A model generated the notes under the pieces. The model was not told the DNA's origin. It did no database searches and saw nothing but the letters and a program-made list of their open reading frames with translations. From NCBI RefSeq assembly GCF_004122105.1, contig NZ_SBKN01000005.1:124001-188000 (forward strand): DNA of 64,000 nucleotides. Reading direction: 5' to 3'. The DNA comes from Flavobacterium stagni. Its GTDB lineage: Bacteria > Bacteroidota > Bacteroidia > Flavobacteriales > Flavobacteriaceae. Both the position numbers and the translations under genes were made by a program. Positions 1 through 7,120 of this stretch are shown here, piece after piece. The first letter of the stretch is position 1. Each line of letters starts with the position of its first letter.

Positions 1-680
1 GACCGTAGTTAGGATTAATTGCAATCACTTCGTCATACGCTTTTACTGCTTCGACATAAGCTTTGGCTCCTTTTAACAAGACACCCAACTGCATTTTAGC
101 GCGAATAATTGAATTATCGGTTGCATAGGCATCACGATAGGCACTGTACGCATCATTTTGATTTTTCATACCAAAATAGGCGTCACCTGTTGCTAACTTT
201 ACGTAAGGATCATTCGGATTCGCCAATTTCGCTTTTTCTAAAACGGCCAATGCAGCCTGATAATCCGGTTTGTCTGCATTCATGTAGGCTTGAGCAATAT
301 AGACATACTCTTCTACATCTTTTTTACGCATTCCTTGCGTAGCCAAATCAAATTTAGCTTTTGCAGCTGAAGCATTCCCGGATTCTAAATCCAATTGCCC
401 CAAACCGATGTTGTTAAATTTACCACCTTCAGCGGCAGTAAGACCTTTATCAAATGTAATTTTTGCTGAATCACCTACATTTTGTTTTAAGTACACATTT
501 CCTAAAAGGAAAGCCGCTTTACCATCTGCAGGTTTTGTCTTTATGATAGATTTCAAAATTGATTTTGCCTTATCATATTGTTCAGCATCTATTGCTTTCT
601 TGGCTTGCTCTAAATCTTGAGCTTGCATCATTGCTGAAGCAGTAAGAAACGCAACGCTGAAAAATTTAATCTTGCTCATT
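1..680 (-). CDS. Tetratricopeptide-repeat protein, partial (C-terminus beyond window)
   Basis: The frame is open from an ATG at 678-680 to the left edge, about 226 codons. The N-terminus (MSKIKFFSVAFLTASAM) looks like a signal peptide. It is followed by helical repeats typical of TPRs, for example AKSILKSIIKTKPADGKAAF and KAKLANPNDPYVKLATGDAYF, so the protein is probably exported and serves as a protein-binding scaffold. It is the last visible gene of the ExbB-ExbD-TonB-PstS operon, 11 bases after the PstS-like gene. The partners are unknown, and total length cannot be judged because the gene is cut by the window. Confidence 0.85.
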
Positions 681-691
681 GTATTCAAATT

Positions 692-1633
692 TTAATTATG
701 TGTTTTTTCGATTTGTTTTCGGGTGACGATTTTGCGACCGGGTTCCCGAACCGGTGCGATGCCGGATTTTAGCACGATGCGTTGTCCTTTCTCGCCGGCG
801 ATGAAAGAAGCGAAACCAATTCCGAGTCCTTCATAACCTTGACAATTGACGATGTACAAAACACGTGCCAAAGGATATTGATTGGTTCCTATGCTTTCTT
901 GTGTAGGATATACATACTTCCCATTAACGCCTTTTACAGCCAATTCGTGTACTTGATCTACAAATGGTTTGAGATCAGCTGCGGGTTCGAACAACCAATT
1001 GCTTCCTACTACACCAATTAATCCTTCATGTTCCGCTACATATTGAATGACTTCTTTACTATTCTTAACAGAATAAACGCCTTCTTGAGGCAATTCCGTT
1101 ATTTGTGCTAGTTCCATCATATAGCGCACACTTGCCGAATTGGGATTATCAAACACCAATCCCTTTATGGTATTTTTTTTGCCTTTAAGGTAATCCAGAA
1201 CATCTTGTAAAACGATGGTGGTATCTTGCTCTTTGTTGTTGCGAATCAAGGCTAAAGCATCTAAAGCAAAAGGTGTTTCGCGAGGAACAATTTTATGAGC
1301 GGCAAAGAATTTATTTTCGTTCGTATTTAATTTACGGGCCAAAATAGCAATTCCTGCTTTTTTCTTTGACAATGCATTAATTACTTCTTTTTCTGACAAA
1401 GGTTGAATGTCCAATTTCGCTTCATACGTGGTTTCAAAAACCAATGCTTGATCAGAAACAATTGGCAATAAGGATTCGTCAACATATACTGTTGCTTTTC
1501 CGTGCAAAATGGTATCTTTTGCATTAGGATCATTTTGTTTACATGAAATAAACAATCCAACTCCCAACATTAGCAGTAAAAACAACGCTGAAATATAGGT
1601 TGTATAGGACGTTTTCTTATTGTTCCTCTTCAT
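692..1633 (-). CDS. PstS-like substrate-binding lipoprotein
   Basis: A 313-residue protein with a lipoprotein signal: a hydrophobic stretch at residues 14-30, then Cys31. The body resembles PstS-family periplasmic phosphate-binding proteins (PBP-like fold, segments such as GLVFDNPNSASVRYM and GIGFASFIAGEKGQ). The start overlaps the preceding small gene by 17 bases, so the two are probably translationally coupled. No PstCAB permease genes are nearby; the gene lies in a TonB/ExbBD operon instead. Phosphate or another anion is the expected ligand from the family, but the true ligand and role in this operon are not shown by the sequence. Confidence 0.8.
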   Translation of the reverse strand: MKRNNKKTSYTTYISALFLLLMLGVGLFISCKQNDPNAKDTILHGKATVYVDESLLPIVSDQALVFETTYEAKLDIQPLSEKEVINALSKKKAGIAILARKLNTNENKFFAAHKIVPRETPFALDALALIRNNKEQDTTIVLQDVLDYLKGKKNTIKGLVFDNPNSASVRYMMELAQITELPQEGVYSVKNSKEVIQYVAEHEGLIGVVGSNWLFEPAADLKPFVDQVHELAVKGVNGKYVYPTQESIGTNQYPLARVLYIVNCQGYEGLGIGFASFIAGEKGQRIVLKSGIAPVREPGRKIVTRKQIEKTHN

Positions 1634-1859
1634 CAGAGTTCGGACTTAAATAACGAATAAATCTAAAAAAAGCATAGACAATTAAGAGTCCGCCAAAAGC
1701 ATACCGATAATTTTGTTCCATGCGAAGCGGAATTTTTTCCCAAAATATGATCATTAACCCTAATGTTAAATAAATCAAAAAGAACAAAATTCCTATAAAT
1801 AGAAGAAATCGCCCTTTAAGCGATTTCTTCTTATAGTTTGATCTAAATGTATCAAGCAT
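1617..1859 (-). CDS. Small two-helix membrane protein in TonB operon
   Basis: An 80-residue protein with a basic N-terminus and two predicted membrane helices, about residues 18-40 and 53-71, ending in an acidic tail. It belongs to no family I can name. It starts 3 bases after the tonB stop and overlaps the PstS-like gene by 17 bases, so it is a genuine member of the operon. A role in the envelope energy-transduction complex is inferred from position only. Confidence 0.75.
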   Translation of the reverse strand: MLDTFRSNYKKKSLKGRFLLFIGILFFLIYLTLGLMIIFWEKIPLRMEQNYRYAFGGLLIVYAFFRFIRYLSPNSDEEEQ

Positions 1860-1862
1860 AAA

Positions 1863-2666
1863 TTATTCTTCCGGAGTTTCAATTTTAATTGGAATCTGGT
1901 ACGAACATCTTACTTTTTTACCATTTTGTTCAGCGGGTGTCCAACGTGGGCATTTGCGTAACACACGTTCTGCCTCTTTCCCAGTACCGTAACCGATATC
2001 GCGTAAAATTTTGATATCCGTCAAAGAACCGTCTTTTTCCACTACGAAAGAAACGAAAACCTGACCTTTCAAGCCCGGCTCGTCTGGAGCCACGTAGTTT
2101 TTCTGAATAAAACTGTAAAACTTAGCGATACCTCCTGGGAAATCAGGCTTAACTTCGATACCTGCAGAGCTATAAATGGTATTGTCTTCTACAACTTCTT
2201 GTTGCGCAGGACCATTTCCTGGAGGCTCAACTGTAAGTACAGCATTCGGATCCCCTTTGATATCTTCTTTACCCAAGTTTTTATCCTTGATTTCTTCCAT
2301 TTTTGGTGGTTCTTCAGTTACCTCTTCGGTTTTAGCCACAACAGGCTTCACGAATTTCACCTGATCCACTTTTGGAGGTGGCGGTGGTGGTGGTGGAAGA
2401 TTCTCTTTAGGTTTTTCTTCTTTGGGCGGCAATTTTACCGTTCTAATTTTGGTATCCATAGTCGCACTATCATCTGCTGTTGCAGAACTGATAAACTCAG
2501 CGATTTTTGGCGTTGCTACAGCCACAGAAAAAATGACAGCACCAATAATGAAAGCTTTCATATTGGTATTCCCGTCTTTCATACGTAAATCGTAAGCACC
2601 ATAACTCTTGTTACGTCCTTCGAAAACGATGTCCAACCATTGTTTTTTTAACAAGTCTAGTTTCAT
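1863..2666 (-). CDS. tonB: TonB energy transducer
   Basis: A 267-residue protein. It has a cytoplasmic N-terminal segment, one membrane helix at about residues 38-59, a proline-rich periplasmic spacer including a run of eight prolines, and a C-terminal TonB domain from about residue 185 (GQVFVSFVVEKDGSLTDIKI, then CPRWTPAEQNGKKV). TonB carries proton-motive energy from ExbB/ExbD to outer-membrane receptors. It lies downstream of two exbD genes and one exbB gene in the same operon. The N-terminal region before the helix is longer than in enterobacterial TonB, which is usual for Bacteroidota. Confidence 0.93.
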   Translation of the reverse strand: MKLDLLKKQWLDIVFEGRNKSYGAYDLRMKDGNTNMKAFIIGAVIFSVAVATPKIAEFISSATADDSATMDTKIRTVKLPPKEEKPKENLPPPPPPPPKVDQVKFVKPVVAKTEEVTEEPPKMEEIKDKNLGKEDIKGDPNAVLTVEPPGNGPAQQEVVEDNTIYSSAGIEVKPDFPGGIAKFYSFIQKNYVAPDEPGLKGQVFVSFVVEKDGSLTDIKILRDIGYGTGKEAERVLRKCPRWTPAEQNGKKVRCSYQIPIKIETPEE

Positions 2667-2698
2667 ACGTTATAAATTTTGTACTGCAAGAGTGGTTA

Positions 2699-3262
2699 TT
2701 ACTTATTTAACTTTTCTGCCAATGCCTTTTCTTCAGGAGAAAAATCATTTACAATTGCATAGGTAGGAACCGAACAAATTGCCATTTCATCCAAAATATC
2801 TACTAAGTTTTTATAAGAAGACTTAGCTGTTGGTTTGATGATTACAATCAATCCTTTATCCTTATTCCCTGTTACTTGAGGAACCGAAGCTACGCGCTTT
2901 AATATTTCTTTACGAATTCCTTCACGACCATGGGTAGTCTGTGTCGGTTTTCCTCCTGGTTCTGGAGTTGCAAGTAATCCATGAAACCATTCGATTTTAT
3001 CGTTAGCCCCTAAGATGATTGTCATCGTACGACGTTGGTCTACTTTGATTTCTGTATTATCCCTTGGGTTATCTTCTTTATCAGGCAATCCCAGATCCAT
3101 TGCCTGAGGTTTCGACAAGGTGGTTGTCAACATAAAGAACGTGATCAAAAGGAACGCCAAATCCACCATAGCCGTTAAGTCTACTTTGGAATTTTGTTTT
3201 TTACTGCGAACCTTGCCCCCGCCTTTCTTGCCACCACCGTCGTTGGTATTTAATTCAGCCAT
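2699..3262 (-). CDS. exbD: ExbD/TolR-family biopolymer transport protein (second copy)
   Basis: A 187-residue ExbD/TolR-type protein. A Gly/Lys-rich cytoplasmic leader precedes one membrane helix (about residues 28-48) that carries the conserved proton-binding aspartate at Asp34 (VDLTAMVDLAFLLITFF). The rest is periplasmic. It starts 12 bases after the stop of the first exbD copy. Two ExbD paralogues beside one ExbB and TonB is a common Bacteroidota arrangement, and the two may form a mixed ExbD dimer. That last point is inference. Confidence 0.92.
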   Translation of the reverse strand: MAELNTNDGGGKKGGGKVRSKKQNSKVDLTAMVDLAFLLITFFMLTTTLSKPQAMDLGLPDKEDNPRDNTEIKVDQRRTMTIILGANDKIEWFHGLLATPEPGGKPTQTTHGREGIRKEILKRVASVPQVTGNKDKGLIVIIKPTAKSSYKNLVDILDEMAICSVPTYAIVNDFSPEEKALAEKLNK

Positions 3263-3274
3263 TTCTTCTTGGGA

Positions 3275-3904
3275 TTAATAGTTTTTACCTCTTAAACCGG
3301 TTACTAAGCTAAAGCTATTCACCTTTTGTTTCTGAAGCTCATCCATAATTTGTTTCACTTTTGGATATTGCTCTTTCGCATCGCCTTTAATTGCAAAATT
3401 CAATTGTTCTTGTTGAACATCAATATTTGCTTGACGTGATGTATAAATCCAGTCTTTCAACTGATTTTCCTTGTTATCATTTAGTGTATCGTGAGGAATA
3501 CCCGGTTGTACTCCTTTTTTGTTACGATCTGCTCCTTTCATGGCGATAACTTGCTTTAATGCTTCAATTGGAGCACCAAATTCTTCAATCAACGCGAACT
3601 CATCTTTTTCTTTGTCGGTAAATTGAATATTGTACATGTCACCCATCAATTCAAGAGTTCTTTTGCGAACTTCTCTTCCTTTGATTCCGTAGAACACTTT
3701 GTCTCCGTCACCGATAGTAATCACTGCCAAATTATCTTCAGGCAATTTCGATTGTACGGTGGAATTTGGTGTTTCTACTGGAAGCGGTTCCGGATTTTTA
3801 GCGGTAGCCGTAAGGATAAAGAATGTAAGCAAAAGGAACGCAACGTCACACATCGCCGTCATATCAATAGACGCCGCTTTCTTGGACATTTTAACTTTTG
3901 CCAT
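3275..3904 (-). CDS. exbD: ExbD/TolR-family biopolymer transport protein (first copy)
   Basis: A 209-residue ExbD paralogue. Its membrane helix begins near residue 13 with the proton-pathway aspartate at Asp20 (IDMTAMCDVAFLLLTFF). The periplasmic part is longer than in the second copy and has an insert rich in charged residues (about residues 95-150). It sits 36 bases downstream of the exbB-like gene. It is expected to form the proton channel with ExbB and to drive TonB. Confidence 0.92.
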   Translation of the reverse strand: MAKVKMSKKAASIDMTAMCDVAFLLLTFFILTATAKNPEPLPVETPNSTVQSKLPEDNLAVITIGDGDKVFYGIKGREVRKRTLELMGDMYNIQFTDKEKDEFALIEEFGAPIEALKQVIAMKGADRNKKGVQPGIPHDTLNDNKENQLKDWIYTSRQANIDVQQEQLNFAIKGDAKEQYPKVKQIMDELQKQKVNSFSLVTGLRGKNY

Positions 3905-3940
3905 AATTACTTCTTTTTGATTATTTGGTTACGCTAAAAA

Positions 3941-4759
3941 TTATTTTAAGCTTCCTTTCATTTTACGGTATTGATTAACGATAGCAGTACCTGCTTCGTC
4001 AATTGAATACGTAAGGGTATCAATTTTAGAAGTAAACAAGTTGTAAGTTACAATTGCTAAAGCAGAAGTTGAGATACCTGTAGCTGTATTGATCAACGCT
4101 TCAGAGATACCGTTTGCCAACATCGCTTGGTCAGGAGTACCTGCTGTTGCTAATGCCCCGAACGCTTTAATCATACCTGTTACTGTACCTAAAAGACCTG
4201 CTAATGTACCTAAAGAAACTAACGTCGATAAAATCGTCATGTTTTTCTCTAACATTGGCATTTCCAATGAAGTCGCTTCTTCGATTTCTTTGTGAATCAT
4301 TTCAGCCGCTTCTTCAGAGCTAAACCCTTCTTTTTTAACATCATTATATTTAACCAAAGCTGCTCGAATAGCATTCGCTACTGAACCTTGTTGTCTGTCA
4401 CATGCTGCAATTGCATCATCAATGTTTCCTTGAGCAATGCTTGCTTGAACTTGTTTTAAATAAGTATCTAAGTTTCCTTTTCCAGCCGCTTTAGAAATCA
4501 CGAAAAATCTTTCGAATGAAAAAGTAACTACCATTAACAATAATCCCATAAGTACAGGTACGATTGGACCTCCCTTATATACCATTGCTAAATAGTTACC
4601 AGGTAGTGGGTGACCTTCGTTTGTCCCTCCTTCGAAGTTAGAACCTGCACCCATGATGAAATTCCATACAATCCATCCTACGAAAATACATAATACAATT
4701 ACAATTGCGGAAAAGTAGTTACCGCCGTTTGACCCATTTGCGTTTTTTGCGTTTGCCAT
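3941..4759 (-). CDS. exbB: MotA/TolQ/ExbB proton channel protein
   Basis: A 272-residue protein with a hydrophobic helix at about residues 16-36, a second at 66-88 before a cytoplasmic domain, and two closely spaced helices near 175-200 and 230-250. The segment TLAGLLGTVTGMIKAFGALA is the MotA/TolQ/ExbB signature. The extra N-terminal helix compared with E. coli ExbB is usual in this phylum. It is the first gene of the exbB-exbD-exbD-tonB operon, and its product forms the channel that harvests proton-motive force. Confidence 0.93.
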   Translation of the reverse strand: MANAKNANGSNGGNYFSAIVIVLCIFVGWIVWNFIMGAGSNFEGGTNEGHPLPGNYLAMVYKGGPIVPVLMGLLLMVVTFSFERFFVISKAAGKGNLDTYLKQVQASIAQGNIDDAIAACDRQQGSVANAIRAALVKYNDVKKEGFSSEEAAEMIHKEIEEATSLEMPMLEKNMTILSTLVSLGTLAGLLGTVTGMIKAFGALATAGTPDQAMLANGISEALINTATGISTSALAIVTYNLFTSKIDTLTYSIDEAGTAIVNQYRKMKGSLK

Positions 4760-5139
4760 TTTTTAAAAATTTTTAAGTTTTTAATAATTTATAAGCTATT
4801 AGTTGTAAATAAACTTGAATTGGAGCAAATTTAATTTTTTAGTTCAAAAAAAAAAACTTTTTTGGTCTTTTATAACATTCTCTCAAATCATACCCTTCAT
4901 TGTGAGAAACTTGACTAAATCTGCCGATTTTCTAAAGATTCACTAATAATTGTGCTAATAATTTTATGCTTAACCTTAAGTTAACATTGTTAAAACGATT
5001 CGATATTCGTCTTTATTATTTAAAAGAGCCTTTTTTTGTCAAAAGGGTTGGAAAACTAATTGAAAATTTTTTAAAAAATCAAATTTTACGCACCACAATA
5101 TTGTAGTAAATTAGCCTATAATTCAAAACGAAACTTGCT
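4760..5139. promoter_or_regulatory. Divergent intergenic region between exbB and the HerA-like gene
   Basis: An AT-rich 380-base gap between divergent genes with no convincing open reading frame. On the minus strand, positions 4826-4833 read TAAATTTG, matching the Bacteroidota -7 box TAnnTTTG, and would drive the exbB operon. No correctly spaced -33 TTTG was found. For the rightward gene only an imperfect box (TAAATTAG at 5107-5114) is seen. A run of A residues lies at 4846-4857. Nothing else was recognised. Confidence 0.45.
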
Positions 5140-6645
5140 ATGAATTCATCCACTTCATTCACCACTAAAATCCAAGAAGGGTATTCATTTAAAGGCGGCA
5201 AATTATTGCTAGGAGCTGCACAATACAACGGTCAAATCATCGCTGAAGCCAAAATCGAAATTCCGTTGCGCACCATGAACCGCCACGGATTGATTGCAGG
5301 AGCTACGGGAACTGGAAAAACAAAAACGATACAAGTCCTTTCTGAACAACTCTCATTTCAAGGAATTCCGGTGTTGATGATGGATATCAAAGGTGATTTT
5401 TCGGGGATTGCACAACCTGGCACGGAGCAATCTTTTATAACTGAACGCCACAGTAAGATTGGAATTCCCTACACACCCAATGGCTTCCCGGTGGAATTAA
5501 TGAGTCTATCAGCTCAGGATGGTGTTCGACTTCGTGCAACCGTATCTGAATTTGGACCCGTTTTGTTTTCCCGCATTCTTTCATTGAATGACACACAAGC
5601 GGGCGTCATGGCCGTAATTTTCAAATTTTGTGACGATCAAAAAATGCCTTTGTTGGATTTAAAAGACATCAAAAAGGTACTCAATTACATCACTGAGGAA
5701 GGTAAAGAAGTCATCGCGGCCGATTACGGCAAGATTTCAACGGCAACCACAGGAACCATCTTGCGAAAAATCATTGAATTGGAACAACAAGGCTGCGATA
5801 TATTCTTCGGAGAATTGTCATTCGAAATCGAAGATTTGATGCGCATTGATGAAAATGGCAAAGGCTATGTCAACATTATCCGGCTGACCGACATTCAGGA
5901 CAAACCCAAGTTATTTTCGACATTCATGTTAAGTTTGCTCGCTGAAATCTATCAAAAAATGCCCGAACGCGGCGATGTTGACCAACCCGAATTGGTCGTT
6001 TTTATTGATGAAGCGCATTTACTCTTTGATGAAGCTAGCGATGCCCTTTTGGACCAAATTGAAACCATCATCAAATTGATTCGTTCCAAAGGGATTGGTA
6101 TTTACTTCATTACTCAAAATCCAATGGATATTCCCAAAGGGATTTTAGCACAATTGGGATTGAAAATCCAACATGCATTACGGGCGTTTACCGCTAACGA
6201 TCGCAAAGCGATTAAAGAAACTGCTGAAAATTATCCCGAAACTGAATTTTACAATACAGAAGAATTGCTAACTTCCCTTGGAATCGGAGAAGCCTTGGTA
6301 ACGGCATTAAACGAAAAAGGCATTCCCACTCCCCTTGCCGCTACGGTATTACGTGCGCCCGAGAGTCGGATGAATATTCTCGAACCGCACGAAATTGACG
6401 CTGTCAACCAACGCTCGAAATTGGTAAAAAAGTACCAAGAAAACCTGGATCGGGAGAGTGCTTATGAATTGCTCACGCAAAAAATTGAATCGGCTTACGC
6501 TGCTCCTGCAACTCCAGAAGTTGAAAAAAAGGAAGAACAGGGACCATCTATGGGTGAAACCATCGGAAAATCGGTAGTTAAAGTAGTGACGAGTGCGAGT
6601 TTCATTCGTGGGGTTTTTGGTGTTTTAAGTAAATTAATGAAATAA
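5140..6645 (+). CDS. HerA/DUF853-like ATPase
   Basis: A 501-residue P-loop ATPase of the HerA-like, DUF853 (YjgR) family. The Walker A motif GATGTGKT is at residues 54-61, and a Walker B-like strand LVVFIDEAHLLF comes near residue 290. A sensor-like segment IYFITQNPMDIP follows. A charged C-terminal tail contains several lysines and glutamates. Family members are often annotated as helicases, but their substrate is unclear. The stop overlaps the start of the next small membrane protein (TAATG), so the two are coupled. Confidence 0.88.
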   Translation: MNSSTSFTTKIQEGYSFKGGKLLLGAAQYNGQIIAEAKIEIPLRTMNRHGLIAGATGTGKTKTIQVLSEQLSFQGIPVLMMDIKGDFSGIAQPGTEQSFITERHSKIGIPYTPNGFPVELMSLSAQDGVRLRATVSEFGPVLFSRILSLNDTQAGVMAVIFKFCDDQKMPLLDLKDIKKVLNYITEEGKEVIAADYGKISTATTGTILRKIIELEQQGCDIFFGELSFEIEDLMRIDENGKGYVNIIRLTDIQDKPKLFSTFMLSLLAEIYQKMPERGDVDQPELVVFIDEAHLLFDEASDALLDQIETIIKLIRSKGIGIYFITQNPMDIPKGILAQLGLKIQHALRAFTANDRKAIKETAENYPETEFYNTEELLTSLGIGEALVTALNEKGIPTPLAATVLRAPESRMNILEPHEIDAVNQRSKLVKKYQENLDRESAYELLTQKIESAYAAPATPEVEKKEEQGPSMGETIGKSVVKVVTSASFIRGVFGVLSKLMK

Positions 6646-7013
6646 TGAAAAGTATCATCACGATTGGTTTATTGGTTTTATCCAATATTTTTATGACGCT
6701 GGCTTGGTACGGTCATTTAAAATTTAAAGAACTGAAATGGTTTGAAAACGCGGGCTTGATAACGATTGTTTTGCTCAGTTGGGGCATGGCCTTTTTTGAA
6801 TATTGCTTTCAAGTGCCTGCGAATAAAATAGGCTACGAAGGCAATGGCGGCCCTTTTTCACTGCTCCAATTAAAAGTGATTCAAGAAGTGATAACGTTGG
6901 TCATTTTTGTGATTTTTTCGTTATTGTTTTTCAAAAATGAAAGCTTGCGTTGGAATCATTTGGTGGGTTTTACGTTTTTGATTTTGGCAGTGTATTTTAT
7001 TTTTAAAAAATAA
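6645..7013 (+). CDS. DUF486/DMT-family small membrane protein
   Basis: A 122-residue protein with four predicted membrane helices, matching the DUF486 family of the drug/metabolite transporter superfamily. The segment AFFEYCFQVPANKIGYEG between helices 2 and 3 is characteristic. Its ATG overlaps the stop codon of the HerA-like gene by one base. The transported substrate is not known. Confidence 0.85.
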   Translation: MKSIITIGLLVLSNIFMTLAWYGHLKFKELKWFENAGLITIVLLSWGMAFFEYCFQVPANKIGYEGNGGPFSLLQLKVIQEVITLVIFVIFSLLFFKNESLRWNHLVGFTFLILAVYFIFKK

Positions 7014-7091
7014 ATACTCAATCAAACTTGAAGCTGAATCGTTAAAACCACCTGTAGAATCTATTACAGCTTTTTGTGTAGTATTTTTTTC

Positions 7092-7099
7092 TATATTTG
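7092..7099 (+). promoter_or_regulatory. Probable -7 box for the first LRR gene
   Basis: TATATTTG fits the Bacteroidota -7 consensus TAnnTTTG. TTTG at 7073-7076 could act as the -33 element, although the 15-base spacer is shorter than usual. The start codon at 7121 would leave a leader of about 15 bases. Confidence 0.45.
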
Positions 7100-7120
7100 A
7101 TACTATTAAGTCAATGCCTT

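Noticed and set aside
7020-7078. Possible terminator after the DUF486 gene (CTGTA/TACAG then a T run)
   Set aside because: The stem is only five base pairs with few G-C pairs, and the region overlaps the next gene's promoter area, so it is not claimed.
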